A stretch of 64,000 nucleotides of DNA from contig NZ_CP033068.1 in NCBI RefSeq assembly GCF_003668995.1, positions 3,720,001 through 3,784,000 on the forward strand, given 5' to 3'. The stretch comes from Flavobacterium sp. 140616W15 (lineage in GTDB: Bacteria > Bacteroidota > Bacteroidia > Flavobacteriales > Flavobacteriaceae). A model generated the notes under the pieces. That model was not told where the DNA came from. It did no database searches and saw only the letters and a program-made list of their open reading frames with translations. A program made the position numbers and the translations under genes. Numbering within the stretch: the stretch's first letter is position 1; every line of letters starts with the position of its first letter. Positions 53,706 through 62,853 of this stretch are shown here, one piece after another.

Positions 53706-55076
53706 ATGAAAAGAATACTGTTTCTATTTCTCTTGACCTTTGCAATAACTGCAAATGCACAAGACACAAACAATAGCAATCTGAGCAAGCAAGGTGTACA
53801 GACTTTGACCTTAAAAGACGCTATCAACTATGCTCTGCAAAACAAATCGGACTCTAAGAAAGCCAAAATGCAAGTAGAAAATAGTGAGTATAAAATACAG
53901 GAAGTACGTTCAAGAGCATTGCCTCAAATTTCTGCAAACGGAAATTTAACTTACAATCCAGTAATACAAACTACCGTTATTGATGGTGCGGGATTTGGAG
54001 CTCCAGGAACTACGATTCAAGCCGCTTTTGGTCAAAAATGGACCTCTACTGCAGGAGTCACATTAACTCAGAACATATTTGATCAGGCTGTATTTACTGG
54101 TTTAAGAGCCGCAAAAAGTACTCGTGAGTTTTATCAAATTAACGAGCAACTTACTGAAGAAGATGTAATCGAAAGAGTAGCAAATAGTTATTACGATGTA
54201 TATGTACAACGTTTAAACTTAACTGTATTAGACACTAATTACGTAAATACTACCCGAGTAAAAAATATTCTTCAAGGACAGTATGATAATGGTTTAGCAA
54301 AAAAAATTGACCTAAATAGAATTATTGTAAAACTCTCTAACATTAGTACACAACGTCAACAAGTAATCAACAAAGTTGCATTACAGGAAAATGCTTTGAA
54401 ATTCTATATGGGAATGCCTGTAGAAACTCAAATTGTAATTCCGAATTCCGAATTTGAAATTACTCCTCAAGCTTTATCAGAAACTCCAAATGTTGAAAAT
54501 CTAACTCAATATTTGCTTCTGAAAAAACAAGAAGAGCTTTTAGTTTTTCAGAAAAAAGCAGTACAGGCCGAATATTACCCAACACTTTCTCTAAGTGCAG
54601 GATACAACTATATTGGCCAGGGTCCAGAAATGCCTTGGTTTGCAAAACCATCATCTGGGGTATACTGGTCTGATTTTTCGGCTATCGGATTAAATCTGAG
54701 AGTACCAATCTTTACAGGTTTTGGTACACGTGCCAAAGTTCGTCAGGCAGATGTTGCTATTCGTTCTTTACAAGAAGACCTAAAAGACACCAAGCTTTCG
54801 CTTGACATTGCATACAGCAATGCCATGATTCAGATGGAAAATAGCCTTATAACTATTAATAATCAAAAAGAAAACAGAGAGCTTGCACAGCAAGTTTTAC
54901 AAAACACAAAAAACAATTACCTACAAGGATTGGCCTCATTAAATGATTTATTAGATGTAGAAAATGCCTATATCGAAGCAGAAAATAATTATTCATCGGC
55001 AGTGCTAGGATATAAAATAGCAGAAATTCAAGTAATCAAATCAAAAGGCCAACTAAAATCACTTATAAATAACTAA
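53706..55076 (+). CDS. TolC-family outer-membrane efflux protein
   Basis: A 456-residue outer-membrane channel. Signal peptide at 1-18 (ending ANAQ). TolC repeats are visible: LTLKDAINYALQNKSDSKKA, an N-terminal helix pair, then LSLDIAYSNAMIQMENSLIT and NYLQGLASLNDLLDVENAYI at the second repeat. It works with the adaptor (55081) and pump (56244) as a tripartite exporter. Spacing to the adaptor gene is 4 bases. Confidence 0.93.
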   Translation: MKRILFLFLLTFAITANAQDTNNSNLSKQGVQTLTLKDAINYALQNKSDSKKAKMQVENSEYKIQEVRSRALPQISANGNLTYNPVIQTTVIDGAGFGAPGTTIQAAFGQKWTSTAGVTLTQNIFDQAVFTGLRAAKSTREFYQINEQLTEEDVIERVANSYYDVYVQRLNLTVLDTNYVNTTRVKNILQGQYDNGLAKKIDLNRIIVKLSNISTQRQQVINKVALQENALKFYMGMPVETQIVIPNSEFEITPQALSETPNVENLTQYLLLKKQEELLVFQKKAVQAEYYPTLSLSAGYNYIGQGPEMPWFAKPSSGVYWSDFSAIGLNLRVPIFTGFGTRAKVRQADVAIRSLQEDLKDTKLSLDIAYSNAMIQMENSLITINNQKENRELAQQVLQNTKNNYLQGLASLNDLLDVENAYIEAENNYSSAVLGYKIAEIQVIKSKGQLKSLINN

Positions 55077-55080
55077 ACAA

Positions 55081-56151
55081 ATGAAAAAAACAATAATAAT
55101 AACAATAGTAGTCATAATCGGGGCATTAGCATTAATAGGCTTCATTTTAACGAAGAACAAAGAAGAGAACAAAGCTAAAACTGATATTGTTGCTGAAAAG
55201 AATGCTGCCGTTTCAGTTAAAGTTTCTACTGTAAAAACAGAAGAAGTTTCATTAGATTTTGTTGCAAACGGAAACTTTCAACCTATTCAAGAACTAACTT
55301 TCTCTGCTGAAAAATCAGGAAAAGTAATTACTGTTTTAGCAAAAGAAGGTGATTATGTAAAAGTAGGTCAGACGTTATTAACCGTTAGAGGTGATGTAAT
55401 TAATGTAAATGCACAAGCTGCACAGGCTGCATACCAAAATGCAAAAGCAGATTACATGAGATATGAAAATGCTTTTAAAACTGATGGAGTTACGAGACAA
55501 CAATTAGATCAGGCAAAATTAGCATTAACAAATGCTGAAGCAAACCTAAAACAAGCAAATATCAATGTTGGAGATACCAAAGTAAAAGCCCCTATTAACG
55601 GTTTCATTAATAAAAAATATATTGAGCCAGGATCTATTCTAGCTGGTATGCCTGCAACTGCATTATTTGACATCGTAAATGTTTCAAAATTAAAACTAGT
55701 TGTAACTGTAAATGAAAATCAGGTTACAAGTATAAAATTAGGAAATCCTATAAAAGTAACTGCTAGTGTGTATCCTGACAAAGTCTTTTCTGGAAAAATC
55801 ACTTTTATTGCAGCAAAGGCTGATGAAAGTTTAAACTTCCCGGTAGAAATCGAAATCACAAATAATATAAATAACGACCTTAAAGCAGGTATGTACGGAA
55901 CTGCAAATTTTGCATCAAACCAACAAAACCAAAACTTGATGGTTGTACCTAGAAATGCATTTGTAGGAAGTGTGAGCAGTAACCAAATATTTGTAGTTGA
56001 AAATGGTATTGCAAAATTGAAAAAAGTAACAGCTGGAAGAATTTTAGGTGATAAAGTAGAAATTATAAACGGACTAACTGATGGAGAAATCGTAATTACT
56101 ACAGGTCAAATTAACTTACAAGACGGAAATACTGTAGAAATTATTAAATAA
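55081..56151 (+). CDS. RND efflux periplasmic adaptor (membrane fusion protein)
   Basis: A 356-residue HlyD/AcrA-type adaptor. An N-terminal membrane anchor at ~3-24 (TIIITIVVIIGALALIGFIL) is followed by a lipoyl-like/barrel-sandwich domain (KEGDYVKVGQTLLTVRGD), a helical hairpin (AQAAYQNAKADYMRYENAFK), GDTKVKAPINGFINKKYIEP, and a C-terminal beta-barrel. It links the TolC-like channel to the inner-membrane pump. Four bases after the TolC gene. Confidence 0.93.
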   Translation: MKKTIIITIVVIIGALALIGFILTKNKEENKAKTDIVAEKNAAVSVKVSTVKTEEVSLDFVANGNFQPIQELTFSAEKSGKVITVLAKEGDYVKVGQTLLTVRGDVINVNAQAAQAAYQNAKADYMRYENAFKTDGVTRQQLDQAKLALTNAEANLKQANINVGDTKVKAPINGFINKKYIEPGSILAGMPATALFDIVNVSKLKLVVTVNENQVTSIKLGNPIKVTASVYPDKVFSGKITFIAAKADESLNFPVEIEITNNINNDLKAGMYGTANFASNQQNQNLMVVPRNAFVGSVSSNQIFVVENGIAKLKKVTAGRILGDKVEIINGLTDGEIVITTGQINLQDGNTVEIIK

Positions 56152-56243
56152 TTGTAGGCTATAAGCCGTAAGCAATAGACTTTAAGCGCAATTTTAAAAG
56201 CATAAAGTCTACAACTTACAGCCTAAGGCATAAAAAAAAACAT

Positions 56244-59200
56244 ATGAAATTAGCCGAAATATCCATAAAACGTCCGTCGTTGATAATTGTAATGTTTACA
56301 ATTTTGATACTTGGTGGATTATTCAGCTATAGCCAATTAGGTTATGAGCTGATCCCAAAATTTGAACAAAACGTTATTACCATTTCTACTGTTTACCCTG
56401 GAGCATCTCCTAGTGAGGTAGAAAATACCGTAACAAAGAAAATTGAAGATGCGATTGCATCCTTAGAGAATGTTAAAAAAATCGACTCAAAGTCGTATGA
56501 AAGTTTGTCTATTGTTTCAATCACACTGACATCAAACGCAAAAGTTGACTTTTCTCTGAATGATGCGCAACGAAAAATCAATGCAATCATTAGTGATTTA
56601 CCTGATGACGTTAAAACACCCGCGCTAACAAAATTCTCGTTGAGTGATTTACCAATTATGACTCTTGGTGCCAACGGAAAAATGGACGAAGCAGCATTTT
56701 ATGACTTAATTGATAAAAAAATTGCTCCTATATTATCTCGTGTACAAGGTGTTGCTCAGGTAAATATTATTGGTGGATCAGAGCGTGAAATTCAAGTAAA
56801 TCTTGATGCATTAAAAATGCAAGGTTACGGACTTTCGATTCCTCAGGTGCAACAAAACATTCTGACTTCGAATTTAGATTTCCCGACAGGAAACATTCAA
56901 ACTCGTGAACAAAAAATATTAATTCGTTTAGCGGGTAAATATAAAAGTGTTGATGAATTAAGAAACTTAGTGGTATCATCTCAAAACGGAATTCAAGTTC
57001 GTTTAAGTGATATTGCTGATGTTCAGGATACTCAAAAAGTTGCAGAAAAAATATCTCGCGTTGATCAAAAAAGTGCGATTATTTTACAAATTATCAAACA
57101 ATCAGATGCAAATGCAGTTGCTGTAAGTGAGCAATTATTAAAAACAATTACTGTTCTTGAAAATGACTATAAAGAAAATCAGCTAAAACTAGAAGTTGCA
57201 AAAGACAGTACTGTTTTTACACTTGAAGCTGCTGACTCTGTAGTTCATGATTTATTAATTGCAGTAGTTCTGGTTGCATTAGTAATGTTGTTCTTCTTGC
57301 ACAGTATCAGAAACTCATTGATTGTAATGGTTGCAATTCCTGCATCTTTAATTTCTACGTTTATTGGTATTTACTTTATGGGATACACACTAAACTTAAT
57401 GAGTTTATTAGGATTATCTCTTGTTGTAGGTATTCTTGTCGATGATGCGATTGTGGTTCTAGAGAACATTTATCGACATATGGAAATGGGTAAAAGCCGA
57501 ATCCGTGCATCTTATGATGGAACAGCAGAAATTGGTGGAACAGTAACTTCGATTACATTAGTAATTGTGGTGGTATTCTTGCCTATTGCAATGAGTTCTG
57601 GTTTGGTTTCTAATATCATTACACAATTTTGTGTTACTGTAATTATTTCAACCTTATTCTCACTTTTAGCTTCTTTCACAATTATACCTTGGTTATCATC
57701 TCGTTATGGAAAACTAGAACATATTGAAGGAAAGAATTTATTTGGAAGAGTTATTTTAGGCTTTGAAAGTTATTTAACTCGTTTTACAAACTGGATATCT
57801 AATTTGTTAAACTGGTGTTTGGACCATTATATTAAAACCATTACAATAGTTTTAATATTATTTTTTGCGTCGACTGTAGGATTAGGCAAGGGTGGTTTTA
57901 TTGGTACCGAATTTTTCGCAGCATCAGATAGTGGTGAGTTTTTAGTGCAAATCGAAATGCCAAAAGATGCTTCATTGGAGCAAACTAACTTTATGACCCA
58001 AAAGGCAGAAGCTTACTTAAAAAATGAGAAATATGTTCACAGTCAGATTACAACAGTAGGACAAACTAGTGAAGGTTTTGGAGCATCTCAAGCTACGGCT
58101 TACAAAGCAGAGATTAACGTAAAAATGATTGATCAAAAAGATCGTACTGATGACGCCTCAGTTTATGCAGCAAAAATCAAACGTAAACTTGAAAAAGTAT
58201 TAGTTGGAGCCAAAGTAAAAACAGTTCCAGTAGGTATTTTGGGAACTGCCGAAGATGCTACTTTAGGATTAATTGTAACAGGACCTTCTACAGAAAGCGC
58301 CATGGCTTTTGCAAAATTAGCCGAAGCAGAATTACGTACAATTCCTGGAACAACTGAGATTAAATTAACAGTTGAGGATGGGAACCCTGAAATTAACGTT
58401 AAAGTTGATCGTGATAAAATGGCTGCATTAGGATTGACTCTTCAAACAGTTGGTTTAACCATGCAAACTGCTTTTAGCGGAAACACAGATGGTAAATATA
58501 GAGCTGGTGAATACGAGTACGATATCAACATCCGATACAATGAATTCGATAGAAAAAGTATCACTGATGTTAGTAACCTAATTTTCATTAATGCCGCTGG
58601 CCAACAAATAAAACTATCACAGTTTGCTACAATTACTGAAGGTTCGGGACCTAGCCAATTAGAACGAAGAGATAAGTCAGCTTCGGTAACTGTAAAAGGA
58701 CAAAACGTTGGGGTGGCATCTGGAACCATTGTAACACAATGGCAAGCAAAGCTTGATAAACTGAAAAAACCTGCTGGAGTAAATTACATTTGGGGAGGTG
58801 ATCAGGAAAACCAAAGTGAAGGTTTTGGAACATTAGGAATTGCTTTATTAGCCGCTATTATTTTAGTTTACCTTGTAATGGTTGGACTTTATGATAGTTT
58901 CGTTCACCCGTTTGTGGTATTGTTTGCCGTTCCGCTTTCGTTTATTGGTGCAATGCTGGCTTTGGCCTTAACTAATAACTCATTAAATATCTTTACGATT
59001 CTGGGGATTATTATGTTAATTGGTCTGGTGTGTAAGAACGCAATTATGCTTGTTGACTACACCAATCAGCGAAGAGCTGCTGGGGAATCAATCAGAACAG
59101 CATTAATTCAGGCAAATCACGCTCGTTTGCGTCCGATCTTAATGACAACAATTGCGATGGTATTTGGAATGTTCCCAATTGCATTGGCATCTGGAGCTGG

Positions 59201-59420
59201 AGCTGAATGGAAAAATGGTTTGGCATGGGTAATTATAGGAGGATTAATTTCTTCATTATTCCTAACTTTAATTATTGTTCCTGTTATCTACGAGATCATG
59301 GAAAAAATTATTCATAGATTCTCTAAAGACGAAAAGATTGATTATGAGGCAGAAATGGTTGCTGATTATGTACATACAGAACTAAGTGAAGACGGATTCA
59401 ATCCAAAGCATACTCTTTAA
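56244..59420 (+). CDS. RND efflux pump permease (AcrB-like, HAE1)
   Basis: A 1058-residue inner-membrane proton/drug antiporter with the RND layout: two sets of six helices and two large periplasmic loops. N-terminal KLAEISIKRPSLIIVMFTIL is typical, and the central helix 4 carries the proton-relay pair in VGILVDDAIVVLENIYRH. The last helices include GLVCKNAIMLVDYTNQRRAA. A terminator follows at 59443. Substrate unknown. It ends the TetR-TolC-adaptor-pump operon. Confidence 0.95.
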   Translation: MKLAEISIKRPSLIIVMFTILILGGLFSYSQLGYELIPKFEQNVITISTVYPGASPSEVENTVTKKIEDAIASLENVKKIDSKSYESLSIVSITLTSNAKVDFSLNDAQRKINAIISDLPDDVKTPALTKFSLSDLPIMTLGANGKMDEAAFYDLIDKKIAPILSRVQGVAQVNIIGGSEREIQVNLDALKMQGYGLSIPQVQQNILTSNLDFPTGNIQTREQKILIRLAGKYKSVDELRNLVVSSQNGIQVRLSDIADVQDTQKVAEKISRVDQKSAIILQIIKQSDANAVAVSEQLLKTITVLENDYKENQLKLEVAKDSTVFTLEAADSVVHDLLIAVVLVALVMLFFLHSIRNSLIVMVAIPASLISTFIGIYFMGYTLNLMSLLGLSLVVGILVDDAIVVLENIYRHMEMGKSRIRASYDGTAEIGGTVTSITLVIVVVFLPIAMSSGLVSNIITQFCVTVIISTLFSLLASFTIIPWLSSRYGKLEHIEGKNLFGRVILGFESYLTRFTNWISNLLNWCLDHYIKTITIVLILFFASTVGLGKGGFIGTEFFAASDSGEFLVQIEMPKDASLEQTNFMTQKAEAYLKNEKYVHSQITTVGQTSEGFGASQATAYKAEINVKMIDQKDRTDDASVYAAKIKRKLEKVLVGAKVKTVPVGILGTAEDATLGLIVTGPSTESAMAFAKLAEAELRTIPGTTEIKLTVEDGNPEINVKVDRDKMAALGLTLQTVGLTMQTAFSGNTDGKYRAGEYEYDINIRYNEFDRKSITDVSNLIFINAAGQQIKLSQFATITEGSGPSQLERRDKSASVTVKGQNVGVASGTIVTQWQAKLDKLKKPAGVNYIWGGDQENQSEGFGTLGIALLAAIILVYLVMVGLYDSFVHPFVVLFAVPLSFIGAMLALALTNNSLNIFTILGIIMLIGLVCKNAIMLVDYTNQRRAAGESIRTALIQANHARLRPILMTTIAMVFGMFPIALASGAGAEWKNGLAWVIIGGLISSLFLTLIIVPVIYEIMEKIIHRFSKDEKIDYEAEMVADYVHTELSEDGFNPKHTL

Positions 59421-59442
59421 CTTACAAAATAATTTTAAATCT

Positions 59443-59476
59443 AAAAAACCTGTTCAGCTAGCTGAACAGGTTTTTT
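59443..59476 (+). terminator. Terminator after the efflux operon
   Basis: AAAAAACCTGTTCAGCTAGC and its mirror image form a perfect palindrome ending in a T-run. Confidence 0.88.
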
Positions 59477-59552
59477 TATTCCTTTTTAACAAATAAAACT
59501 ATTTTATGTTAAAAAACTAACAATGAAATAAATTGAATCCTTGTTTTAAATT

Positions 59553-59632
59553 TTATTTAGAATAGATAAAAATAATTTGGTTGGTTTTTATTCAACAACT
59601 AAATTTGCATTATTAAAAACAATTCTAAATAA
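59553..59632. promoter_or_regulatory. Promoter region of the TonB-dependent receptor with an inverted repeat
   Basis: TTATTTAGAAT (59553-59563) is complementary to ATTCTAAATAA (59622-59632). Between them lies a promoter: TTG (59577-59579), 20 bases, TAAATTTG (59600-59607). Could hold an operator for an iron regulator, but no classical Fur box is evident. Confidence 0.45.
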
Positions 59633-59634
59633 TT

Positions 59635-62127
59635 ATGAAATCCAAACTTTCAATATCTTTTTTGAGTTTCTGTTTTGTTATGTTACTAAGTACTACGACT
59701 TGGGCACAGCAAAAAGCAACTATTAAAGGGCAGGTTATTTTAACTGACAATAGTAGTGCCGACAATGTTTCGGTAGTTCTAAAAGGAACCAGAGTAGGAA
59801 CAGTAACAGATGCTGAAGGGAAATATATCCTAAAGAACATTAAACCTGGAACCTATATCATAAAAGTATCGGTAATCGGACAAACTACAAAAGAAAAGAA
59901 AATAACAATTAACAGTGGTGACGAATTAATGGAAAACTTCACCATTAGTTCAAGTTCAGAAGAGCTAAGCGAAGTAGTTATCAATAGTGGTAAAAAAAAT
60001 CATTATGCTCGTAAAGAAAACCAACAAGTATCAAGATTGCCACTTAAAAATCTTGAAAATCCGCAAGTGTATACAACTATTACCGGAGAAGTTTTAAAAG
60101 AACAAGTTGTAACTACTTTTGATGACGCACTAAAAAATGCTTCTGGAATCACACAATTATGGGCATCAACAGGCCGTGCTGGGGATGGTGCTGGTTATTA
60201 TTCTTTGAGAGGATTTGCAGTTCAACCAACAATGGTTAACGGATTACCTGGTTTAACAAACGGAAGTTTGGAACCGTCAAATATTGATAGAATAGAAATA
60301 ATTAAAGGGCCTTCAGGAACATTATTCGGAAGCAGTTTAATTTCATATGGAGGACTAATCAACACAACTACTAAGAAACCTTACAGAACTTTTGGTGGTG
60401 AAGTAAATTATACTGTTGGCAGCTATGGTCTTAATCGTACTACAGTAGATCTTAACACGCCATTAAATGACAAAAAAACATTAAACTTTAGAATCAATTC
60501 AGCTTATAACAAACAAAATAGTTTTCAAGATGCTGGTTTTAGAGAATCCTTTTTTATTGCACCTTCATTATCATATGAGGTAAATGATAGATTATCGTTT
60601 TTAGTAAACACTGAGTTTATGACCAGCGAAAGTACTAATCCGACCATGTTATTCTTAGATAGAACAAGTCCATTAAGAGTTCACAACATTGCTGAATTAA
60701 AATATGATAACAAACGTTCATATACAAGTAACGAACTTACAATGAAAACGCCTTCGTATAACTTACAAGGGCAAATGAATTATAAGATTTCTGATCAATG
60801 GACATCACAGACAATTTTTTCAACGAGTTCTGCAAAATCAATAGGAAACTATACTTATTTGTATGAATCAACAAGCAGAAAAGCTTATGAAACAATTAAA
60901 GAAGGAATTGTTCTTGATAGATCTTTTACGGATCAAGATGCCAGAGATATCTCTACTGACATTCAACAGAATTTTATTGGTGATTTTAAAATTGGAAAAT
61001 TAAGAAACAGACTTGTAGTAGGTTTTGATTATTTCAATAGAACTGCAACAGATCATAACTCAGGTTGGTTCGGCAATGGTTCAGTATATATTGGAGATGA
61101 CTTACAATCTTTCAATAACGTTATTGGTCGCCCTACAAATGGAGACACTGGTGACTTAACAAAAGCAGGATCTGATGCAATTATAGCAAATACTCCAAGA
61201 AATAATAACAAAACAAGACAAGAAGTTTACAGTGCTTATTTCTCTGACGTCATTAACTTCACTCCTGCTCTATCAGCTATGGTAAGTTTACGAGCTGACC
61301 GTTTTGTAAATGGTGGTGATGTTACTACTAAAGACGACAACTACAATCAAACTTCATTTTCACCTAAATTCGGTATCGTTTACCAGCCAATTATAGACAA
61401 GGTTTCTGTTTTTGCTAATTATATGGATGGATTTTCTAATGTAGCGCCAGGACAAAATCGTAATGCAGGTATTGTTACTCCTTTAACATTTAATCCAGAA
61501 CATGCTAATCAATTTGAAGTAGGAACTAAATTGAATCTTTTTAAAGATAAGCTATATGCTACTTTAAGCTACTATGACATAAAAGTTACAGATAAAGTTT
61601 ATGTAATAGAAACGCCATATGTGGACCCAACTGACCCAAGTGCTGTACTTCCTAATAATCAAGTTTCACATCAAGACGGCGGGCAACGTAATAAAGGTTT
61701 TGAAGCAGAACTTATTGCAAACCCAATTAGAGGTTTAAACATCCTTTTAGGCTATAGCTACAATGATGCTGTTTTAACTGCAGGTGATCCTGATTTCGTA
61801 GGCTTTAGACCAGAAAGTGCTGGGCCACAAAACTTAGCAAACCTTTGGGCTACTTATAAATTTTCTCAAGGATTCTTAAGAGGTCTTGGAGTTGGTTTTG
61901 GAGGTAATTATGTTGGAGATAATAAAATCATGAACAGAGCTACAGCAGGAACATTCACAATTCCTGAATACACAGTAATCAACTCATCTATATTTTATAC
62001 TGCGGAGAAATTTACCGTAACACTAAAATTAAATAACATTACAAACGAAGAAATTTACGATGGTTGGTCAACCATTCATCCAAAAGATCCTAGAACTTTT
62101 GCAGCAAGTTTCTCATATAGATTCTAA
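59635..62127 (+). CDS. TonB-dependent siderophore receptor
   Basis: An 830-residue outer-membrane receptor. Signal peptide at 1-24 (ending TWAQ). Carboxypeptidase-regulatory-like domain at ~27-110 (KGQVILTDNSSADNVSVVLK), then the plug (YSLRGFAVQPTMVNGLPGLT, NIDRIEIIKGPSGTLFGS), then a 22-strand barrel ending ASFSYRF. The plug's GFAVQPT and the lengths match FecA/FhuA-like siderophore receptors. Followed by DUF3325-like, DUF3649-like and PepSY genes, the set that accompanies siderophore receptors in Proteobacteria too. Confidence 0.92.
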   Translation: MKSKLSISFLSFCFVMLLSTTTWAQQKATIKGQVILTDNSSADNVSVVLKGTRVGTVTDAEGKYILKNIKPGTYIIKVSVIGQTTKEKKITINSGDELMENFTISSSSEELSEVVINSGKKNHYARKENQQVSRLPLKNLENPQVYTTITGEVLKEQVVTTFDDALKNASGITQLWASTGRAGDGAGYYSLRGFAVQPTMVNGLPGLTNGSLEPSNIDRIEIIKGPSGTLFGSSLISYGGLINTTTKKPYRTFGGEVNYTVGSYGLNRTTVDLNTPLNDKKTLNFRINSAYNKQNSFQDAGFRESFFIAPSLSYEVNDRLSFLVNTEFMTSESTNPTMLFLDRTSPLRVHNIAELKYDNKRSYTSNELTMKTPSYNLQGQMNYKISDQWTSQTIFSTSSAKSIGNYTYLYESTSRKAYETIKEGIVLDRSFTDQDARDISTDIQQNFIGDFKIGKLRNRLVVGFDYFNRTATDHNSGWFGNGSVYIGDDLQSFNNVIGRPTNGDTGDLTKAGSDAIIANTPRNNNKTRQEVYSAYFSDVINFTPALSAMVSLRADRFVNGGDVTTKDDNYNQTSFSPKFGIVYQPIIDKVSVFANYMDGFSNVAPGQNRNAGIVTPLTFNPEHANQFEVGTKLNLFKDKLYATLSYYDIKVTDKVYVIETPYVDPTDPSAVLPNNQVSHQDGGQRNKGFEAELIANPIRGLNILLGYSYNDAVLTAGDPDFVGFRPESAGPQNLANLWATYKFSQGFLRGLGVGFGGNYVGDNKIMNRATAGTFTIPEYTVINSSIFYTAEKFTVTLKLNNITNEEIYDGWSTIHPKDPRTFAASFSYRF

Positions 62128-62138
62128 TAAAAAACAAG

Positions 62139-62169
62139 GCATCTTTCTAATATTACATTAGAGAGATGC
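62139..62169 (+). terminator. Terminator-like hairpin after the receptor
   Basis: GCATCTTTCTAAT / ATTAGAGAGATGC with one G-U pair, then TCTTTTT. May attenuate rather than stop the downstream genes, which follow within 20 bases. Confidence 0.75.
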
Positions 62170-62188
62170 TCTTTTTAATTATATAATT

Positions 62189-62521
62189 ATGATAACCATA
62201 GCCAGCCTTTTTGTTTTTATTTCATTTTATACTTTATACTACACATCTAAAAGAGCAGTACTATCTTATGATTTTAGTTTTCAAAAATGGATGCAAAGAA
62301 ATCCAAGACAAACAAAAATCACAGGCCTATGTTTACTTCTTTTTGCCTATTTATTATGGTTGCTTACCGCCTCTTTGGGCTCAGCAACTTTATTCTTTTT
62401 TATTCAGTTAATGACAATTAGTAGCTTGGTTATCCTATTGACTCCATTAAAAGTCATTAATCTCAAAGGCGTAATTATTCTATTTGCACTATCTGGACTA
62501 TTAGAATTTTACTATTACTAA
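62189..62521 (+). CDS. DUF3325-like small membrane protein
   Basis: A 110-residue protein with three or four membrane helices. It resembles DUF3325: a first helix SLFVFISFYTLYYTSKRAVL, a polar loop with R-Q-T-K-I-T-G, then LCLLLFAYLLWLLTASLGSA and a third helix. DUF3325 proteins sit beside siderophore receptors and PepSY proteins. Function unknown. Match made by eye, moderate certainty. Confidence 0.62.
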   Translation: MITIASLFVFISFYTLYYTSKRAVLSYDFSFQKWMQRNPRQTKITGLCLLLFAYLLWLLTASLGSATLFFFIQLMTISSLVILLTPLKVINLKGVIILFALSGLLEFYYY

Positions 62522-62547
62522 ACCAACTTTTTGTTAATCCAAAAAAC

Positions 62548-62850
62548 ATGCCTGCAAACCCAAAATATTTAACCCAATCCATATGGCAGCGTATTGCCAA
62601 AATAACAGCCGCTATACTTGGTGGTTATTTAGTATCAGTAAGTTTTCATCTTGCGTTAGCTTCATGGATTAGCCATGTCAACGTGATCATAACAATGGCT
62701 TTTAGCGGATTCATACTTTGGGTTGTTTTGATGATTGTTGCTTTCTTGGCAAAAAGTGGATGGAAAATCTGGGGTATTTATTTATTACTGACCTTGATTT
62801 TTTGTAGCATTATATATCTTGGCCAAATCTATAACCCTATTACTGGATAA
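62548..62850 (+). CDS. DUF3649-like small membrane protein
   Basis: A 100-residue protein with three helices. RIAKITAAILGGYLVSVSFH and the later FSGFILWVVLMIVAFLAKSG then WKIWGIYLL follow the DUF3649 pattern of iron-uptake clusters. It starts 26 bases after the preceding gene and ends three bases before the PepSY gene. Function unknown. Confidence 0.62.
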   Translation: MPANPKYLTQSIWQRIAKITAAILGGYLVSVSFHLALASWISHVNVIITMAFSGFILWVVLMIVAFLAKSGWKIWGIYLLLTLIFCSIIYLGQIYNPITG

Positions 62851-62853
62851 TTT